Assembly: GCA_016717595.1 (NCBI GenBank)
Contig: JADKFE010000083.1
Coordinates: forward strand, 1-19,358
Direction: 5' to 3'
DNA length: 19,358 nt
Source: Deltaproteobacteria bacterium
Lineage (GTDB): Bacteria; Myxococcota_A; UBA796; CAJQPC01
Part shown: piece after piece, positions 7,487 to 15,422 of the stretch
Position numbering within the stretch: position 1 is the stretch's first letter
Layout of the letters: every line of letters starts with the position of its first letter
The notes under the pieces: generated by a model
What the model was told of the DNA's origin: nothing
Database searches by the model: none
What the model saw: only the letters and a program-made list of their open reading frames with translations
Program-made: the position numbers and the translations under genes

Positions 7487-7990
7487 TCACCCCGCCGGGA
7501 CCACCGACGCCAGCAGGTCGTCCCACAAGTCCGCGCGCACCTCCTCAGGAAACTCCCGGGCGGGCACCGGCTTGAGCAGCTCGTTCTGCTCAAAGTTGGG
7601 GTCGCCGTTCTCCAGCAGCCACTCCCACTCCTCGACCCAGCCCTTGAAGTGCGGCTGGTCCTCGTCACCGGGATCCACCATGAGCGCCCACATCGTCGTC
7701 TCGGGCAGCTCATCGGGGTCGAAGCGGTAGAACGAGACGGACTCGAAGACCTCGTCTTCGCCGTTGGGCGGCGCGCAGACAAACTTCTCCAGGCGCACCC
7801 AGACCTTCAGGCCATAGTCCCGCCAGGTCTTGGAGAAGCCGTTGAGCAGGTTGGACTCCTCGCGGTCTACCTTCCAGCCCCGGGCGGTGAGGTTGTCATA
7901 GAGCAGGTCGGCGTTGATGAGCAGGCCCGGCCAAGGCGTGATCACGGCGGCGTCGAGCTGGGCGTCGGGGTCAAAGGGCGGCAGGGGCAT
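7487..7990 (-). CDS. Small acidic protein of unknown function
   Basis: The 167-residue product is unrecognised. It has no signal peptide or membrane segment and is acidic and Trp-rich (WVEEWEWLLENGDP, LWDDLLASVV), so it should be a soluble cytoplasmic protein. The ATG at 7990 lies 3 nt after the stop codon of the upstream GAF gene, which strongly suggests co-transcription and translational coupling; the ribosome site, GAGTGAG, overlaps that stop. Its 3' end is 19 bp from the end of the convergent kinase gene. It could be a partner or regulator of the GAF protein, but only position supports this. Confidence 0.7.
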   Translation of the reverse strand: MPLPPFDPDAQLDAAVITPWPGLLINADLLYDNLTARGWKVDREESNLLNGFSKTWRDYGLKVWVRLEKFVCAPPNGEDEVFESVSFYRFDPDELPETTMWALMVDPGDEDQPHFKGWVEEWEWLLENGDPNFEQNELLKPVPAREFPEEVRADLWDDLLASVVPAG

Positions 7991-7993
7991 GGC

Positions 7994-8881
7994 TCACTCG
8001 TTGAGCAGGCGGGCGCTGAGCCCGGCGGCGACGGCGCGGGCGGCCTCAAGATGCCACTCGCGGAACATCTGGGGGGCGTTCAGCAGCTCCAAGCAGCCAA
8101 GGAGGCTGCCGCTGCCGCCCCGCACGGGCACGGCGAGCAGGTTGCGGGTGGTGTAGCCCAGGCGCTCGCCCACGGACTTGTCGTGGCGGGCGTCCTTGAG
8201 GGCCTGCTCGACCATCACCGCGAGGCCCGTCGCCGCGCAGAAGCCGCCCACGCCGGACTGGGGCGGCAGGCGCGTGCCCAGCACACCGGCGGAGACGGGG
8301 CCGAAGGCCGCGCGAAACTTGAGGGAGCCGTCGGGCTCGAAGAGCAGCACCGCGCCGGAGTCGGCGGGCACGAGCTCCTCCAAGGCGCGGCAGGCGATGG
8401 CCGAGGCCTCGTCGTGGTCGAGGGCCTCGAAGATGTGCGCCTTGCTCGCCGCGAGGCGCTCGTTGAGATCAGCCGGGCGCGGGGGATCGGCGCGTAGGGT
8501 GCTGAGGTTGTCGAGGCTCAGGGTGGGGCGCAGCGCCGCAGGCGGCGAAGGCGGCGGCGGAGGCGAAGGCGGCGAAGGCGGCGAAGGCGGCGTCTGGGGG
8601 CCGCGGGAGGGCACGCCGACCATCACCGCCGGGGCGGGCAGCCAGCCGAGCACGTCGTCTTCACCGCCGAAGAGATCCTCCACGGGGCAGAGGCGCATGT
8701 CCCAGCCCTCCTCAGGGTGCCGCGCGCTCACCGCGCCCGCACGATCCAAGGCGATGGACAGCCGACCGAGGGCGCTCACGTCTTTGCCAACCCGAGCCAA
8801 GGCCCGGCTGAGCGCGATGAGCCAGGTGTCTCCCGAGACCTCAAAGGTCTCGTCTGCGCTCTCGACCTCATATCGCGGCAT
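7994..8881 (-). CDS. GAF-domain sensor-like protein with Pro-rich linker
   Basis: The 295-residue product has three parts. Residues 1 to about 90 form a small N-terminal domain (FEVSGDTWLIALSRALARVG). About 95-115 is a PPS/PPP-rich linker. About 140-293 is a GAF domain: SGAVLLFEPDGSLKFRAAFGP, then GVGGFCAATGLAVMV, then YTTRNLLAVPVRGG and SLLGCLELLNA. GAF domains bind small ligands such as cyclic nucleotides or mediate protein contacts. There is no attached output domain, so it probably signals through a partner. The start at 8881 has a strong ribosome site, GGAGGA, at 8888-8893. It leads a minus-strand pair with the small acidic protein and is divergent from the HQD kinase gene 77 bp away, so shared regulation is plausible. 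Confidence 0.85.
   Translation of the reverse strand: MPRYEVESADETFEVSGDTWLIALSRALARVGKDVSALGRLSIALDRAGAVSARHPEEGWDMRLCPVEDLFGGEDDVLGWLPAPAVMVGVPSRGPQTPPSPPSPPSPPPPPSPPAALRPTLSLDNLSTLRADPPRPADLNERLAASKAHIFEALDHDEASAIACRALEELVPADSGAVLLFEPDGSLKFRAAFGPVSAGVLGTRLPPQSGVGGFCAATGLAVMVEQALKDARHDKSVGERLGYTTRNLLAVPVRGGSGSLLGCLELLNAPQMFREWHLEAARAVAAGLSARLLNE
8541..8592. repeat. 9-bp microsatellite encoding the Ser/Pro-rich linker
   Basis: On the plus strand this is an imperfect run of GGCGAAGGC-type 9-mers with GGC triplets. Read on the minus strand it encodes the SPP-type linker of the GAF protein. Units are multiples of three, so copy-number change would alter linker length without shifting the frame. 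Confidence 0.8.
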
Positions 8882-8887
8882 AATTCA

Positions 8888-8893
8888 TCCTCC
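8888..8893 (-). promoter_or_regulatory. Shine-Dalgarno site of the GAF gene
   Basis: The minus strand reads GGAGGATGAATTATG. GGAGGA is 6 nt before the ATG at 8881. An out-of-frame ATG overlapping the site is not used by the conserved frame. Confidence 0.7.
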
Positions 8894-8958
8894 GAGCGAC
8901 CGTCGGGCTTAACCCGCGGCCGCGAACCCCGCCCGAAGTCCCTCCTGGGCCGCTGAGA

Positions 8959-11900
8959 ATGTCCGCTGACGAGATCCCAGAGCTGCCGACGCTCCCTGAG
9001 CGTTACCTCGCGCGCCGCCTCATCGGCGATGGCGCCACGGGGGAGGTGTTCCTCGCGCGTGATCAGGTCCTTGGGGTGGACGTCGCGCTCAAGATCGTCA
9101 AGAAGAACTTGGCCCTGCATCGGCGGTTCCGGGCGCGCTTCTTCCGTGAGGTCAGCCTCAGCGCCCAGATCGTCCAGCGCCACCTCGTCCCGGTTCACGA
9201 CTTCGGCGAGCTGAGCGATGGGCGCCCCTTCGTGGCCTTGGCCTTCGCCGAGCTGGGCAGCCTGCGCGACCTCTTCCGCCGGGGCTTCCGCGTGGGCGAC
9301 CTCCTGCTCTACATGGAGCAGGTCTGCTGGGGCCTCGCCGCCCTGCACGCCCACGGCCTCGTTCACCAAGACCTCAAGCCCGCGAACATCCTCCTGCACA
9401 AGACGGGGCCCGATGACGCCGAGGTCTGGGTGGCCGATCTGGGCGTGGCCGATGACCTGGGGCAGATCGCCCGGGACGTGCGCCGGGTGGGCGGCACGCC
9501 GACGTACATGGCGCCTGAGCAGCTAGAGGGCAAACCCCAGGAGTTCGGCCCCTGGACGGACTTGTACGCCTTGGGCCTCATCCTGTGGGAGAGCCTGTGC
9601 GGCAAACGCCCCCACGGCAGCGGGGAGAGCCGCAAGCAGCTCCTCGACGCGCGCCTGGAGGAGCCCCCGGGCCTGCGCCCCTTGCCCGGCGTCGAGGTGC
9701 CCGATGAGCTCGAAGACCTCATCCTAAACCTGCTCGACCCCGAGCCCCGCCAGCGCTACGACCGCGCCGCCGACGTGCGCCGGGCCCTGCGCGGCATCCG
9801 CGAGCGCATGGGCCAGCGCGACACGTATAGCCAAGAGGGCGGCGAAGACGGCGACGGCGAGCTCACCGACATCATGTCCAGCGGCGCCATGCCCGTGCCT
9901 GAAGAGATCGTCGGCCGTCGCCCCCAAAAACGCCCAGAGCTGCGCTGGCGAAAGGTGCCGCCTGAGCCTCTGCCGCCTTTGCCCCCGCCCGAGCCGCCCC
10001 AGCCCTCCGGCGCCAAGGCGAGCCTCGCGCTGCTCGCCGTGCGGGACGTGCCCCTGGTGGCGCGTGAGCAGGTGCTGGAGATCCTCTGGCGTCAGGCCCG
10101 GGAGGTCGTCACCCAGCGCGGGCCGCGGGTGGTGCTCATCATCGGCACCGAAGGCTCGGGCAAGACGCGGCTGGTGGAGCACATCGCCCGGGCGCTGGAT
10201 GAGGGCGGCTGGATGGAGGCGTTCCGCCTGCGCTATCAGCGCCCGGCGGGCGTAGACGATGGGTATCTCGGCGCCGTGCGAGAGCTGCTGAGCCCGTTCA
10301 ACGACACCCGCCTGCGCCTGCAAGAGCGCCTCACGCGCTGGGTGGCCCGCGACCGCGAGACGACCCTGGAGCTGGCCCGAGACGACGCCCAGATCCTCGC
10401 GCGGTGGTGCGGCTACCTTCTGCCCGGCGAGCAGGCCCCGAACGCGGCCTTGGGCCTGCGGTTTCTGGTGGAGGAGATCGACGCCCGGGCCTGGCGCGGC
10501 GGGGCCTGCGTGGTGCTCGACGACGTAGAGCACGCTGAAGAGCCCGGCGACGGCTTAGACTTCTGCGAGGCGCTGTTGGAGGGCGCCGTGGGCCGACGCC
10601 CGGCCCTGGTGCTGGCCACCATCGCCCAGGAGAGCCTCGACGGAAGCCCGGCGCTCTTGGACCGCGTGAAGGCGATGCAGGAGCTCGGCGCCTTACGCCT
10701 GGACCTGCCCGCGCTCACCCCGGAGCAGATCCGCGGCCTGCTCGACGAGGCGCTCACCTTGGACGAGGCCCTGGCCCGGGTGGTGACCAAACGGGTGGCG
10801 ATGTTCCCCCTCGCCGCGGGCATGTTGTTGCGCCAGGCCGCCGCCCGCGGGCTCCTAAAGGCCGACGAGCAGCTTCATTACCGCCTCAAGCCGGGCCTGA
10901 AGATCAACGACGTCTTGCCCGTGAACCTCACCAAGCTCTACGCCTACCGCCTGACTTCAGCGGTGCGGGCCACGGAGGACCCGGTGGAGGCCGCCATCGC
11001 CTTGGCCTCGGTGGCCCTGGCTGGGCAGACCCCGCCCGTGGGGGTGCTGCGTGACGTCTCCGAGCCCGGCCTCGACGCGCTCTTGGCCGCGGGGCTCTTG
11101 CGTGAAGAGGGCGGGCTCCTGCGCTTTGAGCACGGGGCGCTCCAGCGCACGGCGCGCAAGATGGCTGAAGAGCTCGCCGACAGCATCGAGATTCACGAGA
11201 AGCTGGCCGCGGCCTGGCAGCGCCACGGTGAACAAACCGGCGTAGACGTCGACCTGCCTTGGGGCCTGCACCTCCTGCGCTGTGGCCAGCCCGAGGCGGC
11301 CTTGGGCCCGCTCTTACGCTCGGTGCGCAGCATGTTGAACCAGGGGCGCTACTCGGCGGCGATTCGTTCCGCGGAGCTGGCGATCTCCGCCGCGGACCTC
11401 ACCGAGAGCCCCGAGAACCCCAACCTCAGCACCCGCGCCGAGGCCCGCCGCCTCAAAGGCGCGGCGCTTCTGGAGCTCGACCGCCCCGCGGAGGCCGACA
11501 AGGCCGCCCGCGCCGCCTTGATCTTGGGCCCCCTGGATCGCCTCACCCGAGGCCGCCTGCTCGCGCTGCAGGCCCGCGCCGAGGCCGATCTCGGCCAGCC
11601 CGAGAGCGCCCGGCGCCTCGCCAAGCTCGCCCGGGCCGATCTGGAGGCCGTCGCCGACAAGGACGGGCTCGCGGAGGCCGTGTGGGCTGAGGCCGTCGCC
11701 GCGAACCACGAGGACGACGTCGTCGCCGCGCAACAATGCCTGCGCCGCCTCGTCGAGCTGCGCCCCGCCGAGCATCCTCTGGGCGTGAAGGGCTGGGATG
11801 GGCTGTTCCACCTCGCCGCCCGCGCCGGTCGCCTAGACGAGGCCAACCTGGCCGTGGAGCGCCTGAACTACGCCGCGAACAGCACCGGCGACACCCGCGC

Positions 11901-12492
11901 CGCCGCCCGCGCCGCCATGGCTGAAGGCACCCTCGCCGCACGAAAAGGCGCCTGGGCCGTGGCCGATCAGAAGCTGCGCGCCGCCCGGGCCAACGCCGCG
12001 ACCTGCTCCGAGCCCCAGGTGCAGCTCGACGCGCTCATCGCCTTGGGGGAGCTCGCCCTGCGCGCTGAAGACCGCCTGCTCGCCCGGGAGCGTTTTACCC
12101 GCGCCGCCCGCCTCGCCGAGCGCTGGTGCCGCCCGGTCTCCCGGGGTCGCGCCCGGGCCATGTTGGCCCTGATGGCCATGAACGAGCGCCAGCTTGAGCC
12201 CGCCGAGGCCGAGGCCCGCCGCGCCGCCGAGGCCTTGGCCCTGCACCCTCGGGATCAGGCCTGGGCCACCATCGGCCTGGTGCGCGCCACCTGCGCCGCC
12301 GTCGCCCGGCAGGCCCCGGCGGCGCGGCAGTGGTGGTCTCTGGCGCGTGAGCGTGGCCTGGGCCAGCGCATCGAGCCCCTGCACAAACACGCCCTGGTGA
12401 CCTTGTGCGGGGCGATGGAGGGCTTGGAGCTCGAAGACATGGAGCCCGCGGTGTGGGAGGCCCTCGCCGTGCTCACGGCCTCCCAGCCCTAA
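8959..12492 (+). CDS. Ser/Thr kinase (HQD variant)-AAA/STAND NTPase-TPR protein
   Basis: The 1177-residue product has no membrane segment and should be cytoplasmic. Kinase domain about 16-275: G-loop IGDGATGEVFLARD (22-35), VALK with Lys45, alpha-C Glu64, catalytic loop VHQDLKPAN with Asp138, DLG at 160-162, and MAPEQ ending at Glu187. The usual HRD arginine is Gln137, making this a non-RD kinase, and DLG replaces DFG. A Pro-rich linker (about 330-360) leads to a P-loop NTPase: Walker A GTEGSGKT (396-403) and a Walker B-like VVLDDVEHA near 515-523. The remaining roughly 450 residues are Ala/Leu/Arg-rich TPR-like helical repeats. This kinase-ATPase-TPR order is known in myxobacterial kinases and resembles AfsR/MalT-type signal integrators. 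The ATG at 8959 has only a weak ribosome site, but the protein starts naturally there. Substrate and ligand are unknown. Confidence 0.9.
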   Translation: MSADEIPELPTLPERYLARRLIGDGATGEVFLARDQVLGVDVALKIVKKNLALHRRFRARFFREVSLSAQIVQRHLVPVHDFGELSDGRPFVALAFAELGSLRDLFRRGFRVGDLLLYMEQVCWGLAALHAHGLVHQDLKPANILLHKTGPDDAEVWVADLGVADDLGQIARDVRRVGGTPTYMAPEQLEGKPQEFGPWTDLYALGLILWESLCGKRPHGSGESRKQLLDARLEEPPGLRPLPGVEVPDELEDLILNLLDPEPRQRYDRAADVRRALRGIRERMGQRDTYSQEGGEDGDGELTDIMSSGAMPVPEEIVGRRPQKRPELRWRKVPPEPLPPLPPPEPPQPSGAKASLALLAVRDVPLVAREQVLEILWRQAREVVTQRGPRVVLIIGTEGSGKTRLVEHIARALDEGGWMEAFRLRYQRPAGVDDGYLGAVRELLSPFNDTRLRLQERLTRWVARDRETTLELARDDAQILARWCGYLLPGEQAPNAALGLRFLVEEIDARAWRGGACVVLDDVEHAEEPGDGLDFCEALLEGAVGRRPALVLATIAQESLDGSPALLDRVKAMQELGALRLDLPALTPEQIRGLLDEALTLDEALARVVTKRVAMFPLAAGMLLRQAAARGLLKADEQLHYRLKPGLKINDVLPVNLTKLYAYRLTSAVRATEDPVEAAIALASVALAGQTPPVGVLRDVSEPGLDALLAAGLLREEGGLLRFEHGALQRTARKMAEELADSIEIHEKLAAAWQRHGEQTGVDVDLPWGLHLLRCGQPEAALGPLLRSVRSMLNQGRYSAAIRSAELAISAADLTESPENPNLSTRAEARRLKGAALLELDRPAEADKAARAALILGPLDRLTRGRLLALQARAEADLGQPESARRLAKLARADLEAVADKDGLAEAVWAEAVAANHEDDVVAAQQCLRRLVELRPAEHPLGVKGWDGLFHLAARAGRLDEANLAVERLNYAANSTGDTRAAARAAMAEGTLAARKGAWAVADQKLRAARANAATCSEPQVQLDALIALGELALRAEDRLLARERFTRAARLAERWCRPVSRGRARAMLALMAMNERQLEPAEAEARRAAEALALHPRDQAWATIGLVRATCAAVARQAPAARQWWSLARERGLGQRIEPLHKHALVTLCGAMEGLELEDMEPAVWEALAVLTASQP

Positions 12493-12503
12493 ATCACGCG
12501 GCG

Positions 12504-13160
12504 CTACTTCGCGCGGCCCACGACCTGCTTGAGCTGCATCGCCGCCTCACGGCCGCAGTACTCCGAGAGGTCTTGGAAGACCTTGCGCAGCTCCTTGTCG
12601 CTCATCCCGGTGATCGCGCCGATGTTCGCCGCGGTCTGGGCGGCGCCCACAGAGAGCCCGACGTAGGACGAGAGGGGGATGGTGCAGGTCATCGAGCGGC
12701 GGTAGATCCGTTTGCCTTTGGGGCCATAGCCCTCGATGTTCAGGTACATGTAGGCCGAGGCGACGCTGGACTCGTCGGCGCTGAGCCCCCAGCCGCTCAT
12801 GGTGACGTAGAGCTGCCACCGGCTGTCTTGGTTGACCGGGAACGGGCCCTTCTCGTTCATGAACTCTTCAGTGGCCGTGCCCATCCGCTCGGTGAGCTTG
12901 TCGGGCTCGATGATCTTGTTCAGGCGGTTGGCCATCTCGATCTCGAAGCCGTCGATGATGACGTCCGTGGCCGCGTTGGCCACCTGCCCCGCGACGCCGT
13001 CCACGGGCACCGTCGCCGAGCCCATGTTCACCGACGGCATCGCCGCCTGCTGCTGCGGGTAGAGCGCCATGTTGTCGATGTTGTCGGCGTACTTCTTGAT
13101 CTTGCTGTTGCAGCCCATCGCCAGGAGCGCGAGGGCGACGAGCGGGACGAAGTTTTTCAC
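12504..13160 (-). CDS. Lipoprotein of unknown function
   Basis: The 218-residue product begins MKNFVPLVALALLAMGC, a signal peptide with lipobox L-A-M-G-C and lipidated Cys17. The mature part is mixed alpha/beta, with YMYLNIEGYGPKGKRIYRRS in a predicted strand-rich centre and a helical tail ending QLKQVVGRAK. No family was recognised. The start is a GTG at 13160 that overlaps the stop of nadB in the tetranucleotide GTGA, preceded by AGGAGGA with about 4 nt spacing. It is thus likely co-translated with nadB, though no functional link is obvious. It ends 11 bp from the convergent kinase gene, leaving no room for a separate terminator. Confidence 0.82.
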   Translation of the reverse strand: MKNFVPLVALALLAMGCNSKIKKYADNIDNMALYPQQQAAMPSVNMGSATVPVDGVAGQVANAATDVIIDGFEIEMANRLNKIIEPDKLTERMGTATEEFMNEKGPFPVNQDSRWQLYVTMSGWGLSADESSVASAYMYLNIEGYGPKGKRIYRRSMTCTIPLSSYVGLSVGAAQTAANIGAITGMSDKELRKVFQDLSEYCGREAAMQLKQVVGRAK

Positions 13161-14767
13161 GGGATCCTCCTCTCAAGCTCAGTGTCGCGGATCCAACTCG
13201 GATCCTGCTCTTTGTAGTCCAAGGTGTAGTGCAGACCCCGGCTCTCCCGCCGTCTCAGCGCGCACTCGACCACCAGCTCCGCGACGGTGGCCAAGTTGCG
13301 CAGCTCGACCACGTCATGGGTGAGCCGAAAATCCCAGTAGTAGCTGTCGATCTCCTCTTGCACGAGCTGCACCCGGTGCCGGGCGCGCTTGAGGCGCCGG
13401 GTGGTGCGCACGATGCCGACATAGTCCCACATGAAGCGGCGGATCTCGGTCCAGTTGTGCTTGACCACGACCAGCTCATCCGACGCGGCGGCGCGGCCTG
13501 GATCCCACTCGGGGAGATCCTCACGCAGAGGTTCGGCGCGGCGCTCGGTCAGGGCGGCGGCGGCGGAGTCGGCGAAGACCGCGGCCTCCAAGAGCGAGTT
13601 CGACGCGAGGCGGTTCGCCCCATGAAGCCCCGTGCACGCCGCCTCGCCGACGACGTAGAGGTTTCGCACCGAGGACTCCCCGGTGAGATCGGTGACGACC
13701 CCTCCGCAGAAGTAGTGCGCCGCGGGCACGACGGGGATGGGCGTGGTCGCCATGTCGAAGCCGAGCTCTAAACAGCGGGCGTAGATCGCCGGGAAGCGGT
13801 CTTGCAGGTACTCCCGGCTGTGGTGGGTCATGTCCAAGAACACGCTCTCTTCGCCGAGGCGCTTGATCTCGGCGTCGATGGCGCGGGCGACGATGTCCCG
13901 GGGGGCGAGCTCCAGGCGCTCGTCGTAGCGGGCCATGAAGCGGTCGCCGTTCTTGTGGATGAGCCGGCCCCCCTCGCCGCGCAGGGCCTCGGAGATGAGG
14001 AATCCTTGGGCGTTCGGGTGGTAGAGCGACGTGGGGTGGAACTGCACAAACTCCATGTTCGCGACCTTGGCCCCGGCGCGCCAGGCCATGGCGATGCCGT
14101 CGCCCGTGGCCACATCAGGGTTGGTCGTGTGCAGGTAGACCTTGCCCGCGCCGCCGCTGCAGATGGCCACCACCCGGGCGCAGTAGACGTCCACCTCACC
14201 GCGCTGAACGTCCAGGGCGTAGGCGCCGAGCACCCGGTCGGGGTACGGCTCGGGCTCGCCCCGGCGGCGGTTGAGCCAGCGCTCGGTGATGAGGTCCACG
14301 GCGACGTGGTGGGGCCGCACGTCGATGTCGGGGTGCGCCCGCACCGCGGCGACCAAGGCGCGCACGATCTCCGCGCCGGTCTGATCCTTCGCGTGCAAGA
14401 TGCGGCGTTTGCCGTGGCCGCCTTCGCGGGCGAGCTCTAGCTCATCCGAGGTGGTGGAGTGCCGCGAGAACGACACGCCGAGCTCGATCAGCTCACGAAT
14501 GCGCGCCGGGCCTTGGGTGACGACGTGCTCCACCGTCTCCCGGCGGCACAGGCCCGCCCCGGCGATGAGCGTGTCCCGGATGTGCTCCTCGAAGGAGTCG
14601 GACTCGTCCCAGACCGTCGCCACGCCGCCTTGGGCGTAGCGGGAGTTGGACTCCTCAAGCTCGGTCTTCGTGAGCAGGATGACGCGCCCGTGCTGGGACG
14701 CCTTGAGCGCGTAGAGCAGGCCGGCGATGCCGGAGCCGATGACCAGGAAGTCGCAGATCTGCCGCAA
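13157..14767 (-). CDS. nadB: L-aspartate oxidase
   Basis: NadB oxidises L-aspartate to iminoaspartate with FAD, the first step of de novo NAD synthesis, handing its product to quinolinate synthase NadA in the cytoplasm. The N-terminus has the dinucleotide fold DFLVIGSGIAGLLYALKA. NSRYAQGGVATV, REGGHGKRRILHAKDQTG, FHPTSLYHP, EALRGEGG, HYFCGGV and GANRLASNSLLE all match the NadB/fumarate reductase flavoprotein family, including the substrate-binding His and Arg positions. I place the start at a TTG (14767) because GGAGGT lies just upstream and the protein then begins directly before the FAD motif. This gives 536 residues, close to the 540 of E. coli NadB. Longer versions would run into the divergent transglycosylase gene. 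nadA and nadC are not adjacent. Confidence 0.95.
   Translation of the reverse strand: MRQICDFLVIGSGIAGLLYALKASQHGRVILLTKTELEESNSRYAQGGVATVWDESDSFEEHIRDTLIAGAGLCRRETVEHVVTQGPARIRELIELGVSFSRHSTTSDELELAREGGHGKRRILHAKDQTGAEIVRALVAAVRAHPDIDVRPHHVAVDLITERWLNRRRGEPEPYPDRVLGAYALDVQRGEVDVYCARVVAICSGGAGKVYLHTTNPDVATGDGIAMAWRAGAKVANMEFVQFHPTSLYHPNAQGFLISEALRGEGGRLIHKNGDRFMARYDERLELAPRDIVARAIDAEIKRLGEESVFLDMTHHSREYLQDRFPAIYARCLELGFDMATTPIPVVPAAHYFCGGVVTDLTGESSVRNLYVVGEAACTGLHGANRLASNSLLEAAVFADSAAAALTERRAEPLREDLPEWDPGRAAASDELVVVKHNWTEIRRFMWDYVGIVRTTRRLKRARHRVQLVQEEIDSYYWDFRLTHDVVELRNLATVAELVVECALRRRESRGLHYTLDYKEQDPSWIRDTELERRIP
13165..13170 (-). promoter_or_regulatory. Shine-Dalgarno site for the GTG start of the lipoprotein gene
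   Basis: The minus strand reads GAGAGGAGGATCCCGTGA. The site lies inside the last codons of nadB and decides in favour of the GTG at 13160. Confidence 0.7.
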
Positions 14768-14770
14768 GGC

Positions 14771-14776
14771 ACCTCC
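14771..14776 (-). promoter_or_regulatory. Shine-Dalgarno site deciding the TTG start of nadB
   Basis: The minus strand reads GGAGGTGCCTTGCGG. The 3-nt gap to TTG is short but the match is strong, and no ATG or GTG in frame fits the family N-terminus. Confidence 0.55.
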
Positions 14777-14816
14777 GTACGTCCGCCCACGATAACGCGC
14801 GAGGCCCCATTGCGGG

Positions 14817-14822
14817 TATCCT
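14817..14822 (+). promoter_or_regulatory. Possible -10 element of the transglycosylase-pgsA unit
   Basis: TATCCT (4 of 6 to TATAAT) ends 6 nt before the GTG at 14829, so transcription could begin at or next to the start codon, giving a leaderless mRNA. No -35 hexamer is visible at the usual spacing and no ribosome site precedes the GTG. Confidence 0.25.
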
Positions 14823-14828
14823 GTCGTC

Positions 14829-15422
14829 GTGAGCCCCCTGCCTCCACTCCTGCTGCTCGCCGTGCTCGCCCAAGACATCTGGATTCGTGAGAACCCAGAC
14901 GGCACGCTGACGTTCACCGACTCGCCCCCGGCGCGATCGGGCTACACGGTGCTGCTGCGCGAGAAGCCCCTGCCCGCGCCGTCCGCGGTGAGCCTGCGGA
15001 GCTTCCCGGCGCTGAACGACTACGACACGGTCATCGCCGGGGCGTCGTTGCAGTACGGGGTGCCCGCGCCGCTCATCAAGGCCGTGGCGCTGGCGGAGTC
15101 GGGCATGAACCCCCGGGCGGTCTCTCCGGCGGGGGCCCAGGGCCTCATGCAGCTCATGCCGGGCACGGCGCGAGAGCTCGCGGTGGTGGATCCCTTCGAC
15201 CCCACCCAGGCCATCGACGGCGGCGCGCGTTACCTCGCACGTCAGCTCAACGAGTTCGGCTCGACGGAGCTGGCCCTGGCGGCGTACAACGCGGGCCCCG
15301 GGGCGGTGAAGCGCCACAACGGCATCCCGCCGATCCCTGAGACCCAGGAGTACGTCGTGAAGGTCATGGCCCTCTACAACCACTTCCGCGGCCAACAAGA
15401 CGCCGGGTCAGGTGCGCCGTGA
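14829..15422 (+). CDS. Lytic transglycosylase (SLT domain)
   Basis: The 197-residue exported enzyme cleaves the MurNAc-GlcNAc bond of peptidoglycan in the periplasm, forming 1,6-anhydroMurNAc ends. A short signal peptide (MSPLPPLLLLAVLA) is followed by a DUF4124-like segment, IWIRENPDGTLTFTDSPP. The SLT domain starts near residue 65: Glu90 in AVALAESGMNP is the predicted catalytic acid, followed by GAQGLMQLMPGTA, ARYLARQLNEFG and AAYNAGPGAVKRHNG, all hallmarks of family 1 transglycosylases. The start is a GTG without a clear ribosome site. It overlaps pgsA by 4 nt (GTGA), which links peptidoglycan turnover with phospholipid synthesis in one transcript. It is 61 bp from the divergent nadB start. 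Confidence 0.93.
   Translation: MSPLPPLLLLAVLAQDIWIRENPDGTLTFTDSPPARSGYTVLLREKPLPAPSAVSLRSFPALNDYDTVIAGASLQYGVPAPLIKAVALAESGMNPRAVSPAGAQGLMQLMPGTARELAVVDPFDPTQAIDGGARYLARQLNEFGSTELALAAYNAGPGAVKRHNGIPPIPETQEYVVKVMALYNHFRGQQDAGSGAP

Noticed and set aside
8915..8924. Palindrome CGCGGCCGCG in the GAF/kinase divergent gap as an operator
   Set aside because: Short self-complementary GC words are expected often at this base composition and nothing else supports it.
14768..14917. Longer NadB N-terminus from 14917
   Set aside because: It would overlap the divergent transglycosylase gene and adds residues without family similarity; the TTG at 14767 with a ribosome site gives the expected length.
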